Origin: Microbacteriaceae bacterium
GTDB taxonomy: Bacteria; Actinomycetota; Actinomycetes; Actinomycetales; Microbacteriaceae
NCBI GenBank assembly: GCA_016463265.1
Contig: JAEMRP010000058.1
Span: 1 to 6,292, forward strand
DNA: 6,292 nt
Direction of reading: 5' to 3'
Positions 1-5,093 of this stretch are shown here, piece after piece. Within the stretch, counting starts at the first letter, position 1; the number at the start of each line of letters is the position of its first letter. The notes under the pieces were generated by a model, which did no database searches, was not told the DNA's origin, and saw only the letters and a program-made list of their open reading frames with translations. The translations under genes were made by a program, and so were the position numbers.

Positions 1-55
1 ATTACTGCCCACTGGTTTTCAAGACCAGCTCCATCGGCCTCTCGGACAGCCCTCC
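1..55 (-). tRNA. tRNA-Ser (UGA anticodon), 3' part cut off by the window edge
   Basis: Read on the minus strand from position 55, the acceptor strand GGAGGGC is followed by TG, a D-arm containing TCCGAGAGGCC, and an anticodon arm CTGGT-CTTGAAA-ACCAG. The five-pair stem is perfect and the seven-base loop places TGA at the anticodon, so the tRNA reads UCA and related serine codons. After the anticodon stem the sequence TGGGCAG begins what should be the long class II variable arm. The window ends inside that arm, so the T-arm and acceptor 3' strand are not visible. The tRNA lies 32 bases downstream of the HAD phosphatase gene, in the same orientation as serS, so it may be read from the serS transcript or from its own weak promoter. 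Confidence 0.93.
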
Positions 56-62
56 ACCGTTA

Positions 63-68
63 AGTCTA
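63..68 (-). promoter_or_regulatory. Possible -10 element for tRNA-Ser
   Basis: On the minus strand TAGACT fits the TAnnnT pattern and ends 7 bases before the tRNA 5' end, where a -10 box would sit if transcription began at or next to the mature end. No convincing -35 lies 16-18 bases upstream. The element could be chance, with the tRNA co-transcribed with the genes upstream. Confidence 0.3.
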
Positions 69-87
69 ACCGAGTGAAAGTGCTGAA

Positions 88-903
88 TTACGCGAGTGTC
101 GCCAGAGCCGACGGAAGCCCACCTTCGGACTCGTCGAGCGTTATTTCACTTGCTGCGTTACGAACTTCCTCTGGGGCTTGGCCCATCGCAATCCCACGAC
201 CAAATTCGCCTGCCCACTCAAGCATGTCGATGTCGTTTCGGCCGTCTCCGATAGCCATCACCCGGTTTCGGGGTATTCCCCATCGTTCGCGGACCTTTTC
301 GAGGGCTGTCGCCTTATTGACCCCTTGCGGCCCGATATCAAGCCACGATGTGTACCCGATTGAATATGTCACCTTGTGGAGTCCAAGCATGTCGACGACG
401 TCGGTGAAATAGTCCTGACGAGAATTGGGGGCGATGACGACCACGCGGGTGGCTTGATCGGTCAAGAGCTCTTCGAACGTCTCCATCTTTTGGGTGTGCA
501 TATTGACACCCGTTTCGGGGAACCAGCCGATGTAGCGCAGCAAACCCGTCTCGTCTTCAACGGCGTAATGGGCGTCCGGAATCGTGTCGTGTATCTCGCG
601 CAGCACGAGACCCGGATCGAACAACTCAACGGTGTCCCGTGCGTATCGGGTTGGGTGGGACTCGTCGCGACGGACGATAATCGCGCCATTCGCACAGACC
701 ACAAATTCGGGCGAGATTCCGAGTTCATTGATGAACGGCAGGCTCATCGGAACGGACCGACCGGTCGCGATCGTGACGTGGTGACCCGCATCCACCAGTC
801 GCCCGACTTCTGTGATGGTCCACGGGTTGAGGGTCCCGTAGTCGGACACGAGGGTGCCATCGATATCGATGGCGACCATCCACGGTCCAGATTGTTCCGC
901 CAT
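88..903 (-). CDS. HAD-superfamily phosphatase, Cof-type with C2 cap
   Basis: A 271-residue soluble hydrolase expected to remove phosphate from small metabolites; the substrate cannot be read from sequence. All four HAD motifs are present: motif I DIDGT at residues 13-17 (nucleophile D13, acid/base D15), motif II in IATGR at 45-49 (T47), motif III lysine K197 in GVNKATAL, and motif IV GDGRND at 219-224 (D220 and D224 bind Mg). The interval between about residues 85 and 190 is large enough for the C2-type cap of the Cof/phosphatase IIB group. The ATG at 903 is chosen because it overlaps the serS stop as TGATG and has GGAG 11 bases upstream. The open frame runs 37 codons further upstream, but that stretch lies inside serS, is arginine/serine-rich and has no family character. 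It is probably coupled translationally to serS. Family confidence is high; the physiological role is unknown. Confidence 0.9.
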   Translation of the reverse strand: MAEQSGPWMVAIDIDGTLVSDYGTLNPWTITEVGRLVDAGHHVTIATGRSVPMSLPFINELGISPEFVVCANGAIIVRRDESHPTRYARDTVELFDPGLVLREIHDTIPDAHYAVEDETGLLRYIGWFPETGVNMHTQKMETFEELLTDQATRVVVIAPNSRQDYFTDVVDMLGLHKVTYSIGYTSWLDIGPQGVNKATALEKVRERWGIPRNRVMAIGDGRNDIDMLEWAGEFGRGIAMGQAPEEVRNAASEITLDESEGGLPSALATLA

Positions 904-2168
904 CACGAAAGCGGCTCCGCGACGGCGAGACCGCCGAGGTACGGACGAAGTGCCTCCGGAATCGTCACCGATCCCTCCACATTCTGATGCGTCTCGAGAA
1001 TTGCGACGAGCCAACGGGTCGTCGCGAGTGTTCCGTTCAGTGTGGCGACCGTCTCGGTTGACCCGCCGTCCGGTCGGTGCCGAATGTTAAGTCGGCGCGC
1101 CTGGTACGTCGTGCAGTTCGACGCCGACGTGAGTTCGCGATACGCGCCCTGAGTCGGGATCCACGCTTCGATGTCGAACTTTCGAGCGGCCGACGAACCG
1201 AGGTCTCCCGCGGCAACATCAATCACGCGGTAGGACAATCCGAGCAGCCCCATCATCTCTTCCTGCCATGCAACGAGACGGTCGTGTTCGGCCTCTGCTT
1301 CGGCAGGTGCGCAGTATGAAAACATCTCGAGTTTGTTGAACTGGTGTACCCGCAGAATTCCGCGGGTGTCTTTTCCGTACGACCCGGCTTCGCGCCGGTA
1401 ACAGGTGGACCAACCGGCATACCGCTTGGGGCCGGCCTCAAGGTCGATGATCTCGTCCGCGTGGAATCCCGCGAGCGCCACTTCACTGGTTCCCGTCAAA
1501 TACAAATCATCCGCGGGTAAGTAGTAAATCTCGTCGGAGTGCGCGCCGAGGAAACCCGTTCCCTGCATGATTGCGGGGCTCACGAGGGTCGGGGTGATAA
1601 GTGGCGTAAATCCGACCGCGAGTGCGCGGTCAAGTGCGAGCGACATGAGCGCTATTTCGAGCCGGGCCCCGATTCCCGAAAGGAAATAGAAACGTGAACC
1701 CGACACCTTAGTGCCGCGGACGGTGTCGATGGCCCCGAGCATTTCACCGAGTTCGAGGTGGTCTCGAGGTTCGAAATCGAACGTCGGAATTTCACCCACC
1801 TCGCGAAGTGTGACGAAATTTTCTTCGCCACCGGCCGGGACGCCGCTGATAATGATGTTTCCGATTCCGCCAGCGACACGTGTGAATTCCTCGCCCGCGT
1901 CGGCGGCAGACTTTTCGGCGGCCTTGACCCGATCAGACAAATCCTGAGCAGCCGCAACGAGAGCGGCTTTCTCTTCCTTGGGAGCGACCGCGACCAGCTT
2001 GCCGTGTGCATTTTGCTCAGCACGAAGTTTCTCGAACGCGGAAATCGCATCGCGACGGCCCTGATCGGCGGCAATTGCCGCATCGACGACGGAAGGGTCG
2101 TCACCGCGAGCGATGAGCGACGAACGAACGGTGTCCGGCTCGGTTCGCAACAGCGTGGAGTCAATCAT
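903..2168 (-). CDS. serS: Seryl-tRNA synthetase, class II
   Basis: Charges tRNA-Ser with serine through seryl-adenylate in the cytoplasm. The protein has 421 residues, the normal bacterial length. Residues 1 to about 100 are the N-terminal tRNA-binding arm, an alanine/glutamate/lysine-rich antiparallel coiled coil between about 30 and 98. The catalytic core follows. Motif 1 lies around 188-213 ([17 protein letters not shown]). The serine-site segment LTGTSEV is at 224-230. Motif 2 is [15 protein letters not shown] (256-270) plus RVHQFNKLE (273-281). ELTSASNC (345-352) gives the Zn-independent serine pocket. Motif 3 is [16 protein letters not shown] (377-392) with R385; LATTRW is typical of actinobacterial SerRS. 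The ATG at 2168 lies 2 bases after the pheA stop, with GGTGAGG (2176-2182) as ribosome site inside the end of pheA. The downstream HAD gene overlaps its stop, and a tRNA-Ser lies beyond that. Confidence 0.98.
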   Translation of the reverse strand: MIDSTLLRTEPDTVRSSLIARGDDPSVVDAAIAADQGRRDAISAFEKLRAEQNAHGKLVAVAPKEEKAALVAAAQDLSDRVKAAEKSAADAGEEFTRVAGGIGNIIISGVPAGGEENFVTLREVGEIPTFDFEPRDHLELGEMLGAIDTVRGTKVSGSRFYFLSGIGARLEIALMSLALDRALAVGFTPLITPTLVSPAIMQGTGFLGAHSDEIYYLPADDLYLTGTSEVALAGFHADEIIDLEAGPKRYAGWSTCYRREAGSYGKDTRGILRVHQFNKLEMFSYCAPAEAEAEHDRLVAWQEEMMGLLGLSYRVIDVAAGDLGSSAARKFDIEAWIPTQGAYRELTSASNCTTYQARRLNIRHRPDGGSTETVATLNGTLATTRWLVAILETHQNVEGSVTIPEALRPYLGGLAVAEPLS

Positions 2169-2170
2169 CG

Positions 2171-3094
2171 TTATGCCTCACCGCCGGCAACAAGACGGTC
2201 GAGCCACTCGCGGGCGTCAACGAATGCCGCGTCGGAGTATTGCGCGGTCACGCTGGGAGTATGACCATCGGCACGGTGGTAAGACCCGAGGAACTGAAGT
2301 CCGGGGCTGTAACGCCGAAGGCCAAGAAGTGCGTCGGCCACACGTTCGTCTTCGATGTGCCCGTCGATATCGATCACGAATCGATATCGTCCGAGGGAAT
2401 CGCCGATGGGTCGCGATTCAAGCAACGACAAGTTAACCCCGCGAGTGGCGAACTGTTCGAGCATTTCGAGCAACCCACCGGGTCGGTCGTCGGGAAGTTC
2501 AACGATGACCGTCGTTTTGTCCGTGCCGGTGCGCGGGGCAACCGGGCGGCGGCGGCCAATCAAAACGAACCGCGTTACAGCGGAAGGATTGTCCCCGATT
2601 CCTGCATCGAGGGTCGCGAGGTCGGAGTGCGTTTCAAAACCGGCAGGGGCAATCGCCGCGCCACCACGCACACCAGAGACAATTTCGTGAGCCGCCGCAA
2701 CGTTGGACGTAGCGGGGAGGTGCTCGTGATGAGGGAGGTTCGCTTCAAGCCAGCGACGACACTGCGCGTACGCGACGGGGTGTGCAACAACAACGCGAAT
2801 GTCGGCGAGCGTCGTTCCCGCACGGACCACGACATCGAAGTTCACTGGAACGAGGTACTCGCCCAAAATCTGCAGTCCCGTCGACTGTGCGAGCGCATCC
2901 TGAGCAGCGCTAACACCACCTTCGATTGAGTTCTCAACGGCGATCATCGCCGCCTCTGCTCGGCCGTCGATAACAGCAGACAGTGCCTCCCCGACATTGT
3001 TTACGGGAAGCCAGTCAACCCCAGCGGCTTCGGGAACTTGTCCAAGAGCGGTCCACGTGAAGGTGCCAACGGGTCCCAAATAGGCATATGTCAT
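2171..3094 (-). CDS. pheA: Prephenate dehydratase with ACT domain
   Basis: Converts prephenate to phenylpyruvate, the committed step to phenylalanine. It is the stand-alone enzyme (307 residues), not the chorismate mutase fusion of enterobacteria. The N-terminal lobe begins [15 protein letters not shown] is at 55-60, AHPVAYAQC at 104-112 and the serine/threonine-containing [11 protein letters not shown] at 128-138. The catalytic TRF motif is T174-R175-F176. An ACT regulatory domain spans about 193-275, with GGLL at 206-209 in place of the usual GALV and an intact ESRP at 226-229. Feedback control by phenylalanine is therefore expected. A tail of about 30 residues follows the ACT domain. The ATG at 3094 has a strong ribosome site, AAAGGAG, 5 bases upstream. 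It is the first gene of the pheA-serS-HAD cluster, 2 bases ahead of serS. Confidence 0.97.
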   Translation of the reverse strand: MTYAYLGPVGTFTWTALGQVPEAAGVDWLPVNNVGEALSAVIDGRAEAAMIAVENSIEGGVSAAQDALAQSTGLQILGEYLVPVNFDVVVRAGTTLADIRVVVAHPVAYAQCRRWLEANLPHHEHLPATSNVAAAHEIVSGVRGGAAIAPAGFETHSDLATLDAGIGDNPSAVTRFVLIGRRRPVAPRTGTDKTTVIVELPDDRPGGLLEMLEQFATRGVNLSLLESRPIGDSLGRYRFVIDIDGHIEDERVADALLGLRRYSPGLQFLGSYHRADGHTPSVTAQYSDAAFVDAREWLDRLVAGGEA

Positions 3095-3099
3095 GTCGG

Positions 3100-3130
3100 C
3101 TCCTTTCGATCACCCGGGGATTCAAGACTA
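3100..3130 (-). promoter_or_regulatory. Promoter region and ribosome site of pheA-serS-HAD
   Basis: Minus-strand TAGTCT at 3130-3125 fits the actinobacterial TAnnnT -10 and would start transcription near 3118, giving a leader of about 24 bases. That leader contains AAAGGAG (3106-3100), spaced 5 bases from the pheA ATG. A TTGAGC at 3150-3145 resembles a -35 but its spacer is only 14 bases. The leader is too short for a peptide attenuator or T-box, so phenylalanine-dependent attenuation is not apparent. The ribosome site is clear; the -10 is a reasonable guess. Confidence 0.5.
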
Positions 3131-3157
3131 TCGCCCGCGGCAGCGCTCAACAGAGAG

Positions 3158-3925
3158 TTATCGGGCGTAGTCAGGGGCTGAGGGCAAACCGAAGAACTCC
3201 TCCATCGTGATTTTCGGCGTGAGCTGGAGTTCTGCCGCAAGTTCATCTCCGACGTACCTCCAATGCCACGGTTCGAATTTATATCCCGTAACCGCGGTCT
3301 TTCCATTGGGATAGCGCAAGTGCCATCCGAATCGCCACGCGTTCTTGGTCAACCACTTGCCCTCGGGTGTCCGCGAAAAACACGCCTGGATCGTGCAACC
3401 CGCCGTTGCCGATGCGATGTCGACGGACAATCCCGTCTGGTGTTCGGAATATCCCGGGCGTGCGCTTTGCAAATCCGCCGCTTTTCGCCCCAACGACGCT
3501 ACCCAGCCGTTGTAGACCGAAACCTGCGTGGAATATGACCGGTATCCGCTCTGGACGACGAGGTTTACCTTGTCGTTCTTGGCCGCCCGAAACATTTTCA
3601 GATACGCTTTCGCCGCGTCGTCGCGAAGTGTTGGCTCATAGGTGTGAGGAACATCGAGCGTACGAAGCCCAGACGGGACGTACTTTTTCGGTTGCAAGGG
3701 GCGCAACTTGTCGGCAACGACCCACAATGAATCGGCTTCGTCAAGTGAATGGAGAGTCACGTCGATAGCCGCAGCCGTTGGCGCGGGAATCGGCACGGGC
3801 GTAATCGCCGGCGTCGCCACCGACTTTTGGGTGGGGGCAGGGATCTCTGAATGGGCCGGCGTTGTCGAGACACAACCCCCGAGGATAAGGGCGAATACAA
3901 GAGGAAGCGTCCGAGCACGAGTCAC
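3158..3925 (-). CDS. D-alanyl-D-alanine carboxypeptidase-type lipoprotein, peptidase M15B (VanY-like)
   Basis: Predicted zinc peptidase that trims the terminal D-alanine from peptidoglycan stem peptides outside the membrane; related enzymes cut other cell-wall peptides. The 255-residue product opens with a lipoprotein signal (TRAR, then LPLVFALI) and the lipobox LGGC with C18 as lipid anchor. A proline/alanine/threonine-rich linker runs from about 20 to 52. The catalytic domain covers about 85-235: SGYRSYSTQ at 126-134, SEHQTGLSVD at 160-169 giving zinc ligands H162 and D169, and EPWHWRY at 218-224 with catalytic E218 and ligand H221. C177 and C182 could form a disulfide in the exported domain. 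The start is GTG at 3925: an in-frame TGA lies two codons upstream and no other start precedes the signal peptide. It has no usable Shine-Dalgarno spacing and appears leaderless. It is transcribed toward pheA, 63 bases away. Nothing nearby suggests a vancomycin-resistance cassette, so housekeeping wall remodelling is more likely. Confidence 0.9.
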   Translation of the reverse strand: MTRARTLPLVFALILGGCVSTTPAHSEIPAPTQKSVATPAITPVPIPAPTAAAIDVTLHSLDEADSLWVVADKLRPLQPKKYVPSGLRTLDVPHTYEPTLRDDAAKAYLKMFRAAKNDKVNLVVQSGYRSYSTQVSVYNGWVASLGRKAADLQSARPGYSEHQTGLSVDIASATAGCTIQACFSRTPEGKWLTKNAWRFGWHLRYPNGKTAVTGYKFEPWHWRYVGDELAAELQLTPKITMEEFFGLPSAPDYAR

Positions 3926-3937
3926 CCCTCAAGGTTA
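3926..3937 (-). promoter_or_regulatory. Leaderless promoter of the M15B lipoprotein gene
   Basis: Minus-strand TAACCT at 3937-3932 matches TAnnnT and is followed by six bases (TGAGGG) and then the GTG start. This is the spacing expected when the first transcribed base is the G or close to it. The GAGGG next to the GTG is too close to serve as a Shine-Dalgarno site, which supports a leaderless reading. No good -35 was found at standard spacing. Confidence 0.5.
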
Positions 3938-4011
3938 TCGGGCGTATGCTTTCCGTCGTGCCTCAATCGAACTGTCGCACAAATATCTCGTTGGCCGAGG
4001 CCACTGCACAC

Positions 4012-4022
4012 GAGGAGGGGTG
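4012..4022 (+). promoter_or_regulatory. Ribosome binding site of the GNAT gene, deciding its start
   Basis: GAGGAGGGG (4012-4020) is a strong Shine-Dalgarno sequence. Two in-frame start codons follow back to back, GTG at 4020 and ATG at 4023. The AGGAGG core ends 4 bases before the ATG but only 1 base before the GTG, so the ATG is preferred. The site also rules out the much longer upstream reading frame, which runs through the promoter region and antisense to the lipoprotein gene. Confidence 0.7.
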
Positions 4023-4295
4023 ATGGAACTACGGATTGAAACGGAACGCATCACGGGTTTGCGCGATGGCATCGCCGTCGGATGGGTGGATTTCGAGGTG
4101 ACCGACGGCATGGCGCGCCTTTTCCACACCGAGGTCCTGCCTACGATGCGTAACACGGGGGCCGGCACAGACCTAGTGGTTTCCGTACTCGAATGGTTCC
4201 GAGACAACTCGGACTACCGAATCGTTGGGGTGTGCCCATTCATCCCCGTTATAATTCGACGACACCCCGAGTTCGAGGCGCTCACAACGCGCTAG
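4023..4295 (+). CDS. Small GNAT-family N-acetyltransferase-like protein (YjdJ/NATD1 type)
   Basis: A 90-residue protein matching the pattern of the short YjdJ/NATD1-type GNAT domain. The central HTEV is at 35-38, followed by a shortened acetyl-CoA loop around NTGAGTDL (44-51). Helix LVVSVLEWFRD lies at 51-61, the strand and turn VGVCPF at 68-73, and the signature HPEF at 81-84. The family normally binds acetyl-CoA; acceptor substrates are mostly unknown and none can be inferred here. Its length is normal for this class, so it is complete rather than a truncated larger acetyltransferase. It is divergent from the M15B lipoprotein gene (97-base gap) and convergent with phoU: its TAG stop and the phoU TAG stop overlap in one CTAG. 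It has its own strong ribosome site but no clear promoter. Confidence 0.85.
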   Translation: MELRIETERITGLRDGIAVGWVDFEVTDGMARLFHTEVLPTMRNTGAGTDLVVSVLEWFRDNSDYRIVGVCPFIPVIIRRHPEFEALTTR

Positions 4296-4951
4296 TCGTC
4301 GAGGTCGCTGTCCGACCAGTCCGCGGTCGTCAGGTAGCTGACTTTTGACGAGATATCGACAACGTGGTCGGCAATGCGCTCGAAATATCGGCTGGCGAGG
4401 GTGACGTCCACCGTGTGAACCGCCTTTTCTTTCCAGGTTTTGTCAAGGACGATCTCGAACACCTCGCGATGAAGTTCATCTACGCGGGCGTCGGCGGCCT
4501 GAATTGACCGGGCCAAGTCGACCGATGTGTTCTTCAGTAACTTAATCAATTTCTTACACAGACGGATGTCAAGCCGCGCCATCTCGTCGAACGTGTCCGA
4601 CAGCGTCTCGGGTATTGCGGAATCGGGGAAGCGGAATCGGGCGATCGTGGCGATGTGCGACGCGAGTGCTCCCATTCGTTCAAGCGACGCCGAGATGCGC
4701 AAGGTCGAGACGAGTATTCGCAGGTCTCGGGCGACCGGGGCCTGCAGTGCCAGGGTCCGGATGACGAGTTCATCCAGCGACAGCGCCTTTTCACTGATGA
4801 TTTCCGCACCGACGAGGGCACGATCCGCCGACTTCACGTCCGCTTCCAGCAGTGCCGTGGCGGCATCGGTGACCACCGTGAACACGGTGTCGGCGATCTC
4901 GACAATTCGCTCTTGAACCGATTCAAGCTCTTGGTCGAACATCTCGCGCAT
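4292..4951 (-). CDS. phoU: Phosphate signalling regulator PhoU (PhoY-like)
   Basis: A cytoplasmic helical protein that in known systems links the Pst phosphate transporter to the histidine kinase and keeps the phosphate-starvation response off when phosphate is ample. The 219-residue length is typical. It begins MREMFDQELE and consists of two PhoU repeats of three-helix type (about 1-105 and 115-210). The metal/kinase-facing motifs are ASLERMGALASHIA at 88-101 and SRYFERIADHVVDI at 187-200. In the first motif the usual ERxGDL aspartate is alanine (A95); I recall the same ERMGALA form in mycobacterial PhoY proteins, so this is probably lineage-typical. The ATG at 4951 is chosen over upstream in-frame starts because GAGAGGG lies 5 bases before it and family homology begins there; the upstream frame crosses the PHO-box region and the kinase gene. 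It is divergent from the kinase and convergent with the GNAT gene. No pst genes are in the window. Confidence 0.95.
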   Translation of the reverse strand: MREMFDQELESVQERIVEIADTVFTVVTDAATALLEADVKSADRALVGAEIISEKALSLDELVIRTLALQAPVARDLRILVSTLRISASLERMGALASHIATIARFRFPDSAIPETLSDTFDEMARLDIRLCKKLIKLLKNTSVDLARSIQAADARVDELHREVFEIVLDKTWKEKAVHTVDVTLASRYFERIADHVVDISSKVSYLTTADWSDSDLDD

Positions 4952-4956
4952 GGCAA

Positions 4957-4963
4957 CCCTCTC
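4957..4963 (-). promoter_or_regulatory. Ribosome binding site of phoU
   Basis: Minus-strand GAGAGGG is followed by a 5-base spacer and the phoU ATG at 4951. It fixes the start and discards a 66-codon upstream extension of the open frame. Just upstream, GAGGAT (4975-4970) is a weak candidate -10; it would put the PHO-box array over the -35 region. Confidence 0.6.
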
Positions 4964-4987
4964 AGTTAATCCTCTCAACGAACCAGA

Positions 4988-5020
4988 GCGCGGTGAACTC
5001 CGCTCTAACAACTCGCTAAC
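4988..5020 (-). promoter_or_regulatory. PHO-box-like direct repeat array between phoU and the sensor kinase
   Basis: On the minus strand, three adjacent 11-base units each begin with GTT: GTTAGCGAGTT (5020-5010), GTTAGAGCGGA (5009-4999) and GTTCACCGCGC (4998-4988). The last carries a perfect GTTCACC, the core of the PHO box bound by actinobacterial PhoP/RegX3 response regulators, whose sites are 11-base direct repeats. The first two units share GTTAG and match the core only partly. The array points toward phoU and lies about 37-69 bases upstream of its start. It is about 74-106 bases upstream of the kinase start. Binding by the downstream response regulator, giving autoregulation and control of phoU, is inferred from this position. 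Confidence 0.6.
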
Positions 5021-5080
5021 GGATGATGAAATAGCCAAAACAAATGGTCTGACTACCACGATAGCGTGTCGCTCGTCACC

Positions 5081-5093
5081 TAACCTGAAACGG
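5081..5093 (+). promoter_or_regulatory. Leaderless promoter of the sensor kinase gene
   Basis: TAACCT at 5081-5086 fits TAnnnT and is followed by seven bases (GAAACGG) and then ATG at 5094, so transcription would begin at or next to the start codon. No Shine-Dalgarno sequence precedes this ATG. The nearest -35-like sequence, CTGACT at 5049-5054, is too far away, which would suit a promoter helped by an activator. Confidence 0.5.

Noticed and set aside
376..987. 203-codon plus-strand open frame
   Set aside because: It is antisense to the HAD gene and the end of serS, both with complete family motifs; it has no ribosome site and no recognisable domain.
904..1014. N-terminal extension of the HAD phosphatase
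   Set aside because: The extra 37 codons sit inside serS, are arginine/serine-rich and precede a TGATG junction that gives a normal HAD start.
2240..2929. 229-codon plus-strand open frame
   Set aside because: It lies wholly antisense to pheA and reads as low-hydrophobicity, arginine-rich sequence typical of a shadow frame in GC-rich DNA.
3113..3147. Cluster of six-base palindromes CCCGGG, CCGCGG and AGCGCT upstream of pheA
   Set aside because: They do not pair into a stem with a T-tract, so there is no terminator, and short GC palindromes are expected by chance here.
3158..3925. Vancomycin-resistance VanY
   Set aside because: The fold matches, but no vanHAX-like ligase or dehydrogenase genes and no VanRS-type pair accompany it; the neighbouring two-component system has the phoU context of phosphate control.
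3708..4022. 105-residue upstream extension of the GNAT protein
   Set aside because: It runs antisense to the lipoprotein signal and linker and through the divergent promoter region; the strong GAGGAGG site marks the start at 4023.
4950..5093. 48-residue N-terminal extension of the sensor kinase
   Set aside because: It would translate the intergenic PHO-box region and overlap the phoU start; the membrane segment begins right after the ATG at 5094, which has a properly placed -10.
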